Below, one piece after another: positions 24,777-32,998 of a stretch of 64,000 nt of DNA. The notes below the pieces were generated by a model. It saw only the letters and a program-made list of their open reading frames with translations, searched no databases and was not told the DNA's origin. The DNA lies in contig OZ253453.1 in NCBI GenBank assembly GCA_965261455.1, positions 1,302,001 to 1,366,000 on the forward strand, given 5' to 3'. This DNA is from DAOUKH01 sp965261455. GTDB lineage: Bacteria > Chloroflexota > Dehalococcoidia > SHYB01. The position numbers and the translations under genes were made by a program. Positions within the stretch are counted from its first letter, which is position 1, and each line of letters starts with the position of its first letter.

Positions 24777-25451
24777 CTATTGCGTCCAAATTTTAAAGGC
24801 ATGGGCTACGGTCAGAATAACGACGTACGCTGTGAGGGCGTAATACCACCGACCTCCCAACTTCTTCATTCGAAACGGCGCAACGTGCAAATACGCCATG
24901 ACCAAGATTGCAGCGTAAAGAATGGCAGCAAATACATTGCTGTCGATGAAGTTGTACAACAAAAACACCGCCGAAATAACGATCGGTGTGTTGTCGATGG
25001 TGACGCCGGCGTGGGCACCGTTTTCATCGAGTCCGTACACGTCGAAGTAGGCCAGACGGAGAACCCCGGACATGATTATTGCCAGGGCGCCGGGGTAGAA
25101 CCACGGACTGAAATTGCCCACGCTCAGCAGGAGAATCGCCGGACCCGTGGCCGCCGTGACCATATCAACCAGGGAATCCATCTGAGCGCCGAACAACTTG
25201 CGCGACTCGCTTCTGTTCGGCATTTTCCGGGCGACCAAGCCATCGTACCAGTCCATAAAAACAGCCCAGAGCAGGGCAATTATTGCGGCTGAAAAGTGCT
25301 GATTGAGCGCGAAGTAGATGGCAAGAAGCCCGCTGCTCAGGCCCAGCAGCGTGACGATGTTGGCCGGGTCAACAACAAAAGACAGGATAGTCGGCAGCGG
25401 GTTTTCGTCGCCGGATGATTCCCGTCCGAGGAATCTACGTTCCTTCAACAT
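24777..25451 (-). CDS. CDP-alcohol phosphatidyltransferase family membrane enzyme
   Basis: 224 residues with about six hydrophobic helices. The catalytic signature is DWYDGLVARKMPNRSESRK followed by LFGAQMDSLVDMV, i.e. DGxxAR...GxxxDxxxD. Such enzymes transfer a phospho-alcohol from or to CDP-linked lipids (phosphatidylserine or phosphatidylinositol-phosphate synthases). There are 12 residues between AR and G, where 8 is usual, so a 4-residue insertion lies in the metal site loop. An ATG at 25493 is also open but adds a charged Gln/Lys-rich stretch. It is separated from related headgroup genes at 28-30.8 kb by IS debris. Confidence 0.82.
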   Translation of the reverse strand: MLKERRFLGRESSGDENPLPTILSFVVDPANIVTLLGLSSGLLAIYFALNQHFSAAIIALLWAVFMDWYDGLVARKMPNRSESRKLFGAQMDSLVDMVTAATGPAILLLSVGNFSPWFYPGALAIIMSGVLRLAYFDVYGLDENGAHAGVTIDNTPIVISAVFLLYNFIDSNVFAAILYAAILVMAYLHVAPFRMKKLGGRWYYALTAYVVILTVAHAFKIWTQ

Positions 25452-25634
25452 CGCCTCTTTCCGTTGACCGGGGCCGCGAGACTCCTTTTGCACTGCCGGT
25501 TGACGTTGTCATCTGCGCTTTACACCTTTTGGCTAACCTGTCTGCATTACGTTGATTGACTCGGACCATAGCATCTTCTGAGTTCTGCGTGATATCCGAG
25601 GTCTCTGGATCATTCAGCACTCTTCGCTCGCACG

Positions 25635-26147
25635 TTGCCACCTTGCATATGGTCAGTAACTATGCTATCTCGCCTTGCCCGCAAGGGGGAGATCATACGG
25701 GTCTGCCAGGGCGTGTACGTCCGGCCCATCGAGACCCGGTTCGGCCCTCGACCGCCCTCCATGGACAAGGTGCTCGCGTCCCTGTCCGCGCTCTGGGGCG
25801 AGACGATTGTACCTTGTGGCGGGATGGCGGCAAACGCCCTTGGACTCACCAAGCAGGTGCCAGTACGGCAGGTTCACCTGACATCCGGACCCAACCGCAA
25901 GCTCAAGCTCGGTGGGCCAATGGTGGAACTGCGCCATGCCCCACGGTGGCAACTAGTAGCACCGCACCGACCAGCGGGCGATGCTGTCCGCGCCCTGGCC
26001 TGGCTCGGGCCCGAGGAGGTCGAGGAGAACCTGGGAGCAATTGAAAAGAGGCTCTCATCCAGGGACTTGGAGGAGTTGGCGGCCACCCGCGCCGTGATGC
26101 CCGCATGGTTGGCCGAACCCGTGAGCACGATGGTAGCCGATTCTTGA
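25635..26147 (+). CDS. AbiEi-like (DUF6088) antitoxin, probably N-terminally truncated
   Basis: About 170 residues: LSRLARKGEIIRVCQGVYVR (end of a winged helix), then KVLASLSALWGETIVPCGGM, NALGLTKQVPVRQVHLTSGP and a C-terminal helical part with EVEENLGAIEKRLSSRDLEE. This resembles DUF6088/type IV antitoxins that repress and neutralise AbiEii nucleotidyltransferase toxins. The first helices of the winged-helix domain are missing at the given TTG start, and no toxin gene follows; a restriction fragment and an IS remnant lie there instead. Confidence 0.6.
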   Translation: MPPCIWSVTMLSRLARKGEIIRVCQGVYVRPIETRFGPRPPSMDKVLASLSALWGETIVPCGGMAANALGLTKQVPVRQVHLTSGPNRKLKLGGPMVELRHAPRWQLVAPHRPAGDAVRALAWLGPEEVEENLGAIEKRLSSRDLEELAATRAVMPAWLAEPVSTMVADS

Positions 26148-26217
26148 CATAAGACTGGCCTTCTTCTGCCAATGACTGATGTATGGTCGGCGGCAGGGGG
26201 TCGTCAGTCGGAGGAGC

Positions 26218-26313
26218 ATGACGCCCGAACAAGAGGCCCGCGTAAACATAGATCGGCTGCTTGAGCAGGCAGGATGGTCGGTGCAGAACGCCGACTCCAT
26301 CAACCTGTGCATC
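26218..26313 (+). pseudogene. 5' stub of a type I restriction hsdR gene
   Basis: Starts at ATG 26218 with GGAGG just before and reads MTPEQEARVNIDRLLEQAG followed by WSVQNADSINL, the characteristic first ~30 residues of HsdR-type nucleases. After that the frame runs into IS256 transposase sequence (SELDSVVDSF). Only the start of the gene remains; the IS cut it off. Confidence 0.7.
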
Positions 26314-27165
26314 TGCTCCGAGTTGGACTCCGTGGTCGACTCCTTCCTCGGCCGTCCCTTGGACGGCGGGCCCTTATCCCTACCTGTGGCTGGATGCGCT
26401 GACCCAGAAGGTGCGTGAGGACGGACGGATCGTCAACGTGAGCGTCGCGGTGGCCACCGGGGTCAATCGCGATGGGAAGCGGGAGGTGCTTGGCATCGAC
26501 GTGGGGACGAGCGAGGACGGCGCGTCCTGGCTGGCGTTCCTGCGTTCGCTGGCGGCCCGGGGTCTGGGTGGGGTGGAGCTGGTGACCTCCGATGCGCATC
26601 AGGGGCTGAAGGGCGCCATCGCTACGGTGTTCGCCGGCGCGTCCTGGCAGCGCTGCCGCACCCACTTCATGACCAACCTGCTCTCCAGAGTCCTGCGGCG
26701 TGCACAGCCGTGGGTGGCGACCATGGTCCGGACGATCTACCAGCAGCCCTCCCCTGAAGAGGTCCACGCACAGCATGCGCGCATGGTGGGCATGCTCGAC
26801 GAACGCTTCCCGCAGGCCGCCGAACTGCTGGCCGACGTGGGCCCGGATATCCTGGCCTTCACCGCCTTCCCCGTGGGCCACTGGAGGCAGGTCTGGTCGA
26901 ACAACCCGCAGGAGCGCCTCAACAAGGAGATCAGACGCCGGACTGACGTGGTGGGCATCTTCCCGAACCGGGCTGCGGTCCGGCGGCTCATCGGGGCAGT
27001 CCTCGCCGAGCAGCACGACGAGTGGCAGGTCGCCCGCCGCTATCTGCCCGCTCTTGCCATCAACATCGGCGACCAGCACAGCATGGAGGCATCAATGATG
27101 CTGCCCGCAGGGGCAGCCTGATCAACCAGCGAGGGTGACGCTCTTACACCACTTGACGGGACGTG
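26305..27165 (+). mobile_element. IS256-family element, 5' truncated with frameshift
   Basis: Transposase text begins abruptly as ELDSVVDSFLGRPLDGGP and must change frame near 26375 to continue YPYLWLDALTQKVREDGR. The DDE residues can be seen in WLDALTQKV, LVTSDAHQGL and the NNPQERLNKEIRRRTDVVG region, and the stop is at 27119-27121. Right-end sequence CACCACTTGACGGGACGTGA lies near 27150. The N-terminal third and left end are missing. It is joined directly to the hsdR stub. Confidence 0.75.
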
Positions 27166-27256
27166 ACCCTCACAGAGCCCCCAACCACATCTCAAAGACG
27201 GTACCACCTACCGTCCACTTAGGCCCACCATATGGGGCTTATAGGACCGCTCATGT

Positions 27257-27550
27257 GTGAGCGCCCCTAACTGTCGGGTTGCCATTCCCAAGGGGCACGC
27301 GGTGCCGCACGAGACCACCGACACGGTGGCGGCCAGGAATATACGGTTGAAGCGCACGCGGCCCTTCCGGCCTCAGACCAATGGCAAGGCGGAGGCGTTC
27401 AACAAGATCATGCAGGCCGAGTGGGTCTACCAGCGACCGTACTACTCCAACCGCGAGCGGCTCGACGCGCTGCCGGGTTTCCTTGCGTACTACAATCACC
27501 GGCGTCCACACGGCGGCATTGGCGGGACCACTGCCGCCTCCCGGCTGTAA
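27257..27550 (+). pseudogene. IS481-like transposase C-terminal fragment
   Basis: Translation gives IRLKRTRPFRPQTNGKAEAF (catalytic Glu region) and PYYSNRERLDALPGFLAYYN followed by HRRPHGGIGG, the C-terminal end of an IS481-type integrase core. The HTH and first two Asp motifs are absent. It is distinct from the copy at 9289-10317. Confidence 0.75.
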
Positions 27551-28017
27551 ACAACGTCGCTGGGAACTACAGCTAGCGGCGGAACTGCTTCACCGTATGT
27601 GCGGACGCTCCCCCTGCCGCCGGTGTGTCCAATGCCCCAGACCGCTCAATGGCGAGCTCAGCGAAAGGAACCCGAGTGTCGCTTATGTACTGGACGAGTA
27701 CAACGTATTTGACACACGGCCTTGCCTGTGTAGACTAGCGCTTGGCGCGTCCGAGAGGGTCTCACCCGATGACTGAGCAGTCCAACATTGACCGCCCGCC
27801 CCTGCGCGGGGGCCTCACCTACCAGCCTGGCTGACACCGTCGGCTTGCTGGCCACCATGTGGCTGGATGACGGCGCTCGCCCCAATTAGTCCCTACAGTT
27901 TGACCGTCATCCCGCCCCCGGTAGTCTCTGGACCAACCGCTCCGGCGTTTCCGCGCGTGACACAGCCATAGCGCGAGGCAAGCCGAGCGCGCCAGCTACC
28001 CAAACGGGAGGTCTCGC
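27551..28017. other. Intergenic, with a likely promoter at 27709-27736
   Basis: No full gene is seen. TTGACA (27709-27714), a 16-nt spacer and TAGACT (27731-27736) form a good forward promoter pointing at the headgroup operon. A short 21-codon open frame follows at about 27769. GGGAGG precedes the ATG of the next gene. The rest shows nothing recognisable. Confidence 0.5.
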
Positions 28018-29136
28018 ATGGCGTCACAGGTGCAAGCGGTCTCGTCGCTCCATGGGGGGTTCTGGAACTTCGAGCTCCAGGATTTCTGCTACATGACGAA
28101 CCGGTACTTCCCTCCCGCGGACCTCATTGGCGAGCTCGCATCGAGCCTCCCCGAGCTTGTTAAGTCGTACCCCTCGACGAACCGTCACCTCTCGTCGCTC
28201 GTTGCCGCGCCCCTCGGCCTCACCCACGAGCAGGTCGTCGTTGGAAACGGCGCGGCGGAGATCATCAGCGTCCTCAGCGGTCTGCGCGTCGAGCGCCTGG
28301 CCGTGCCCATCCCGACGTTCGACGAATACCCCAACCGCGCCGCCGTCCAGGGCAAGCCCGTCAGTCGTTACCCCACGGACGCTGAGTTCGTCCTCGACGT
28401 CGACGGATTCATCGCGCACGTGTCGGAGACCGGCGCGAATGCAGTGGTCCTCATCCGGCCCAACAACCCATCGGGGACGCTCATCCCCAAGAGCAGCGTT
28501 GTCGATATGCTCCAAGCCTTCCGCCGCCTCGACCTAGTCGTGATCGACGAATCGTTCCTCTACTTCGCGTCGCCCGACTGGCCGCAGCTGAGCGCGTTGA
28601 GCTTCATACACGAGTTCCCGAACCTGGTCATCGTCAACAGCATGTCGAAGGCCTACGGCGTGCCGGGGCTCCGGCTGGGCTACGCCGTCTCCGGCGACGC
28701 CGCCCTCGTCGCTCGCCTGCGCGCCGAGCTCCCCATCTGGAGCGTGAACTCGCTTGCGCAGCTGTTCCTCGAGCGCATCCAGCGATACGAGGCCGAGTTC
28801 GCCGAGTCCTGTGTACTCGTGACCGGTGCGACACAGGCCCTCTACGAGGGTCTCCGGACGGTCCCCTTCCTCCACCCGTATCCGACCCACGGCAACTACG
28901 TCCTCTGCCGCACCTCGCCCGAGCTTAGCGGGGCGGAGGTCACCGCTCGCCTGTTTGACGAGCACCGGGTGCTCGTCAACGACTGTAGTCGAAAGCAAGG
29001 ACTCGACCACAGGTTCTTCCGCATCGCCTCGCGGACAACCGAGGAAAACGAATGGCTAGTCGCCGTTCTCCGCACGATGGCGGCCGGCGAGCCGCGAGCG
29101 CTCCGCTCGGCCGCGCCCGACGGCGCTAGTAGGTAG
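28018..29136 (+). CDS. PLP aminotransferase-fold enzyme (HisC/CobD-like)
   Basis: 372 residues, fold type I. Landmarks: VVVGNGAAEIISVLSG, LIRPNNPSGTLIPKSSVVDM, DLVVIDESFLYFA and the Schiff-base lysine in VNSMSKAYGVPGLRLGYAV (K near 211), with a C-terminal Arg in FRIASRTTEEN. The closest families are histidinol-phosphate aminotransferase and L-threonine/serine-O-phosphate decarboxylase. The next gene, a cytidylyltransferase-like protein 5 nt downstream, favours making an amino-alcohol phosphate or aminophosphonate to be activated. The reaction is inferred from neighbours, not motifs. Confidence 0.75.
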   Translation: MASQVQAVSSLHGGFWNFELQDFCYMTNRYFPPADLIGELASSLPELVKSYPSTNRHLSSLVAAPLGLTHEQVVVGNGAAEIISVLSGLRVERLAVPIPTFDEYPNRAAVQGKPVSRYPTDAEFVLDVDGFIAHVSETGANAVVLIRPNNPSGTLIPKSSVVDMLQAFRRLDLVVIDESFLYFASPDWPQLSALSFIHEFPNLVIVNSMSKAYGVPGLRLGYAVSGDAALVARLRAELPIWSVNSLAQLFLERIQRYEAEFAESCVLVTGATQALYEGLRTVPFLHPYPTHGNYVLCRTSPELSGAEVTARLFDEHRVLVNDCSRKQGLDHRFFRIASRTTEENEWLVAVLRTMAAGEPRALRSAAPDGASR

Positions 29137-29141
29137 ACGTC

Positions 29142-29939
29142 ATGCAGGCAGTAATCCTCGCAGCGGGACAGGGCACGAGACTCCGTCCATTCACCAACAA
29201 ATGCCCCAAACCCCTGGTGAGCGTTCAGGGTAAGCCCATGCTGCACTACCAGCTCGAGGCGCTCCACGGGGCGGGCGTTCGGGAGTGCGTGATCGTCGTA
29301 GGCTGCTGCGCCGACCTGGTCCGCGACGCCATCGGCGCCCGGTTCGGCAACGTCGCCATCTCCTACGTCGAGAACGAAATATACGACCGGACGAACAACA
29401 TCTACTCGCTCTGGCTGGCGCGGCGCAGCATCGTCGACGATATCCTGTTGCTTGAGGGCGATCTCGTCTTCGAGCCCGGCCTGCTGCTCGACCTGCTCGA
29501 CGCGCCGTACGACAACGTCGCCGTGGTTGACCAGTACAACTCCACCATGAACGGGACCGTCATTCAAGCGGGCGGCGACCTAGCCACCGCCATGGTGCTC
29601 AAGGCAGATCAGCCCCCCGATTTCGACTGCGGGTCCGCGCTCAAGACGGTCAACATCTATAAGCTGTCGGGCGGGGCGGTGCACCGTGAGGTGATGCCTC
29701 GCCTCGGCGAGTACATCGCGCAGGGCCAGACCGGCGATTACTACGAGATCGCCTTCGCCCAAGCCATTGCCGACGGCTCGTTGCGCATGCACGTGCTCGG
29801 CACCGGCCCCCGGTGGTGGACGGAGATCGACACCGTCGATGATCTACGCCACGCCCAGACCATGTCGCTGACGCCCACCCGGCGCCCGAGCCCCGGGCTG
29901 ACGGTACCGCGCGCGGGCATGCAGGGAGGAGCGCGATGA
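29142..29939 (+). CDS. Nucleotidyltransferase (LicC/PntC-like NTP transferase)
   Basis: 265 residues. It starts MQAVILAAGQGTRLRPFTNK with the nucleotide loop, CPKPLVSVQGKPMLHYQLEA, then EIYDRTNNIYSLWLARRSI, LLLEGDLVFEPGLLLDLLDA and a closing GPRWWTEIDTVDDLRHAQ. The TNNIYSL and EGD motifs are typical of cytidylyltransferases that activate phosphocholine, aminoethylphosphonate or similar small phosphates. It lies 5 nt after the PLP enzyme, and its stop overlaps the start of the LicD-like gene (ATGA), so the three are a tight operon. Confidence 0.8.
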   Translation: MQAVILAAGQGTRLRPFTNKCPKPLVSVQGKPMLHYQLEALHGAGVRECVIVVGCCADLVRDAIGARFGNVAISYVENEIYDRTNNIYSLWLARRSIVDDILLLEGDLVFEPGLLLDLLDAPYDNVAVVDQYNSTMNGTVIQAGGDLATAMVLKADQPPDFDCGSALKTVNIYKLSGGAVHREVMPRLGEYIAQGQTGDYYEIAFAQAIADGSLRMHVLGTGPRWWTEIDTVDDLRHAQTMSLTPTRRPSPGLTVPRAGMQGGAR

Positions 29940-30815
29940 GTGAGCGCGATGCCGCCGGAGAGACGGAGATGGACCAACTGATGAGGACCATCCCGCCCAT
30001 GGACGTCACCATGGCAGTTGCCCTCCTCCGTGAGGCAAAGGAGGTCTTCGACGAGCTGGGGGTCGTGTTCTTCCTGAGGCAGGGGACCTGCCTCGGCGCG
30101 GTCCGCGATGGCGCCTTCACCCCTTTGGGACGACGATATCGACCTCGGCTCCAGCTATGGGATGCACGGCCTAACCAAGCGGTCGGCGGCGTCCGTGGCC
30201 GAGGCCTTCAGGGCTCGCGGATTCCACGTCGAGGAGGCAACGTACAGCGGCGAGACATGGCTCGGCATCATGAAACGCCACATACGGATCGACTGGTTCT
30301 GCTACCGCGTCCGCAAGGGCCGCGTCGTCCACTTCCCGAACGTGCCAATCCCGGTGGAGTTGTTTGCCCGCCTCCAAGAGGTCGACTTCGCTGGCGAGAG
30401 GTTTCTCGTACCCAGTCCACCTGAAGAGTACCTTCGCTGCAAGTACGGACCGAACTGGGCGACGCCCAAGCGTATCGGCTATGAGAAGGACGGCGTCGAT
30501 AACCTCCCGGCTGAGCGGCTGGCTTGGCCCCGGCGTCTCCGGCGGTTCCTCGCGGTCCGTCTCGCGGGCAGGACCGCTGTGCTTCAAGTCCTCGGAGAGC
30601 ATGGCAAGCCAGTCGCGGATGGCGAAGTCGCCGTGGCGGGTTTGGGCAGGAGCCGGACGAACGGCAACGGCTACGCGCGGTGCTACGTGCCTCGGGAAGA
30701 CATATACGCATTGGTCGTGCGGGCGGAGGGGCGACCAAACTGGACTCGAACCGCTCATGGGTCGCGTCGCCTGCAACCCTCTTCCATTGACTTGAGGGCA
30801 ACAGCCCACGAGTAG
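29936..30815 (+). pseudogene. LicD-family phosphotransferase with a frameshift, plus Ig-like tail
   Basis: The first frame (from 29936) reads AVALLREAKEVFDELGVVFF then LRQGTCLGAVRDGAFTP. The second frame continues LWDDDIDLGSSYGMHGLTKR and ends at 30813-30815. Together they form the LicD active-site block GTxLGAxRxGxFxPWDDDID. The break is at a CCCCTTTGGG run near 30120, where one or two extra bases disrupt the WDDD codon. After residue ~225 a domain with GKPVADGEVAVAGLGRSRTN resembles a carboxypeptidase-regulatory/Cna-B-type beta domain. Either a recent pseudogene or a sequencing error. Confidence 0.7.
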
Positions 30816-31310
30816 AGTCTTCCGTTGCCTTTGCGTCGCATCCATCGGGAGATCGGGGAGAGGCTGCAACGCGGACGACGTGGGCAGGCTACCGCATGGT
30901 GAGGGCTGAGAGGCCTCGACGCCACGCCGGAGAGCGGGTGGAAGAGACAGGCCGCTCCCCCGCCACGCTACGGCAGCCCCTGCGGCGGCTGAAGCCTCCG
31001 TGCCCGGCGGTGTCGCCACCGCCGGGCCTTGCACGGCCCGCGCGTGTCTTTGCCCTCGGCAAAACCGGACCATTAAAGAGAAATTACAGGGGGGGGGTCG
31101 CTTGGGGAGCCCCCCCCAGCTGGGAGGGCTATTGCTTTTCCGGCGCTCCCCCTAGCATTTCCGAAAACGTGCTTTCGCAAGGAAGTGATCCTTTTCGCGG
31201 GAGACCAGGATGTCGATCCAGGCTGGTCCTCGAAGTGAGCGGAGTTCCAGCGCATGCTTGCCGACCGCAGGGCAGGCACTTCGACACGATTGCCTGCCAG
31301 GAGAGTCCGC
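30816..31310. other. Intergenic stretch holding repeat copy B
   Basis: No gene is supported. GC-rich sequence at 30816-31034 shows nothing recognisable. Repeat copy B occupies 31035-31188 and is followed by ~120 bp leading to the alpA start. Poly-G (31089-31097) and poly-C (31110-31117) runs lie inside the repeat. Confidence 0.55.
31035..31188. repeat. Diverged ~155-bp structured repeat, copy B
   Basis: Aligns end to end with 23192-23345. Marker offsets from CCCGCGC are +36, +94, +120 and +142 for TTAAA, ATTGCTTTT, ATTTCCGA and CAAGGA, against +37, +94, +119 and +144 in copy A. The central palindrome is AGCCC...CCCAGCTGGG...GGGCT (31108-31130), whose arms differ from copy A, yet remain paired. 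The reverse strand has TGC-GAAA-GCA where copy A has CC-GAAA-GG. Changes that keep pairing suggest selection on structure. Confidence 0.6.
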
Positions 31311-31511
31311 ATGAACCGATTACTTAGGCGGAAAGAGGTTGAGCAGATGGTCAGCCTGAGCCGCGCTTCTATCTACCGCTTAGCAGACACTGGTGACTTC
31401 CCCCATCCCATCCGCGTCGGCCCTCGTGCCGTGCGCTCGCGCTTGGGAGACATCGAGCAGTGGATTTCGGAACGCCCCTTCACAACCGGCAAAATTAGGG
31501 GAAGTCAGTAA
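31311..31511 (+). CDS. AlpA-family regulator / excisionase-like protein
   Basis: 66 residues: MNRLLRRKEVEQMVSLSRAS then IYRLADTGDFPHPIRVGPRA, the winged-HTH of the AlpA/MerR-like excisionase group, and SRLGDIEQWISERPF. AlpA proteins activate integrase genes or aid excision of P4-type islands. A matching P4-type integrase lies at 21570-22739, so this may be the other half of that island's control. The ATG at 31311 gives the exact family start; GGAGAG lies upstream. Confidence 0.85.
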   Translation: MNRLLRRKEVEQMVSLSRASIYRLADTGDFPHPIRVGPRAVRSRLGDIEQWISERPFTTGKIRGSQ

Positions 31512-31657
31512 GAAGCTAGTCACACGTCCGTATTGGTAGGTGGCGAGACGCGATGAACGAGCGACAGTTGACGTTGTGCGCCTCCGCACCTTTCGTTGAC
31601 GGTCAGTCAGCCGCGCCCAGGCGTTGAGTATCAACGAAGACCGCGTTCAGCGCGTGA

Positions 31658-31951
31658 TTGAGAAGGGCGCGGGCCACCGGCAAGCCGGTTGAGCTAATCA
31701 CCGCCCGGAGCGATGGGGCCGCCGTGCCGGAGGCGGGGCGGGGCTACGTCCATGCGTTTCTTGCGCCCGTCGGGGAGATCGTGACCGCAGAGCTTGGCGA
31801 CCAGTTGGACACGCCCAGCCTCCGGCTCGACTTTCGCGCGTTGTCCGCTTCGGACATCACGGGGCGCGCGCGGGCCTTCGCCTCGATGGTTCAGGCGGGG
31901 ATGGACGTTGAGCGGGCGGCGGCGCTGTCCGGCTTGCTTGCTGGGGAGTGA
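31658..31951 (+). pseudogene. Phage structural protein C-terminal fragment (portal-like), unsure
   Basis: 97 residues from a TTG, without an evident N-terminus. The C-terminal part LDFRALSASDITGRARAFAS then MVQAGMDVERAAALSGLLAG resembles the tail of some phage portal-type proteins. The upstream frame is closed and no other phage structural genes adjoin. Probably a prophage scrap; the family assignment is from memory of the C-terminal pattern and is weak. Confidence 0.35.
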
Positions 31952-32381
31952 CGCGCCTAGGGCGTAGCATCGCCTGATTGCCCCGCCCCGGAAGCTGCCG
32001 GAGGCCGAAAGGGAGTGCCAAGGTGCGCCCCCGGCAAACCCCACCCACGACGCGTCAAGGTGTTCATGTGTGCAGCCGTCTCTGGGTGCAGTAGAATCCC
32101 CGCTGCGGGCGGAGAGGGCCGTGGGAGACTGCCATGGACAAACAGCACTCCGGCAAGGCTGCTACGGCCAGTATCTTTGCCCAAACCTACCAAAACCCTT
32201 GCCGAAGATTGGCGCAAGCTTTGGTATGAAGGTGGCAGCGTGGCGCATCGTGGGCCTCTACTGCCTGTCCATCTTGCGCCGCGGGCAGGGCATTGGCGGT
32301 GTGGTACGCATCGTGGTACGCATGCCGTAATTAGGCGATACAACAGGTTCAGGACGAATCTCACTAACATCGTCGAGCGGA
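31952..32381. other. Intergenic, no gene recognised
   Basis: Contains a 31-codon frame from ATG 32134 and two GTGGTACGCAT-type boxes near 32298-32320 that loosely resemble the GTGGTACC pair just before the integrase (21533-21550). No full attachment site match was found. The rest shows nothing recognisable. Confidence 0.4.
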
Positions 32382-32998
32382 ATGGACGCGAGTGGCTCAG
32401 TGCGCTGGTACGAACACCACCTGTTGCCGGACTGGATCTGCTCCCAAATTTCGAGCGCAAGCTAGAGGGTTGGCGGCCGCGTCGCGGACCTCGGCTGCGG
32501 ACGAGGCCAAGCGTTGATTAAGCTGGCCCAAGCTTCCCAAACTCGCGGTTCTTCGGCTATGACGTCTTCGGGTCGTTCATAGAGCGGGCCACCAGCAGCG
32601 CTGGAGAGGCCCGTGTCGCGGACCGGGTAGTCTCCGAACGGGGTCGGATGCCGCGCAAGCGCTCGACGGCTCTTATCGCCCTCCACGGGTTCCTCGACAT
32701 CCCAGCCACCCTCACCAGGATTCATGGGTCACTGGAACTCGAGGGCGTTTTCCTACCCCCTGAAGTAAACGTCGGAGAGAGGCTGAAGGACCATCTCCCT
32801 CCGCGGAGCCATTTCCTATTCGGTGGAGCGTTCTCTGCTGCCTGAGCGAGAACCTGCATGACGGGGGCGAGGGTCTTGGCAGGCTAGGCCTGCACGAGGA
32901 GAAGGTACGAGAGCTCCGCTTGGCGGCGGGTCTGACGCACACACGCCGCCTCTGAGAAAAACGCGGTCGGCGTTGTCTACGAAATCCGGCGCCGGCTA
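32382..32998 (+). pseudogene. Decayed copy of the Rv2258c-like methyltransferase
   Basis: Nucleotide and broken-frame similarity to the second half of the intact gene at 47085-48152. CGCTGGTACGAACACCACCT (WYEHHLLPDW), GGCCGCGTCGCGGACCTCGG (GRVADLGCGRGQALIKLAQA) and the final GAAATCCGG (EIRR, stop) correspond. Several frameshifts and stops interrupt it, and the N-terminal half is absent. As with the intact gene, a GlcG-family sequence lies convergently right after it. Confidence 0.8.

Noticed and set aside
32298..32320. Second attachment site for the tRNA-Arg integrase
   Set aside because: Only GTGGTAC-type boxes are shared with the integrase upstream region; the tRNA 3' sequence is not repeated.
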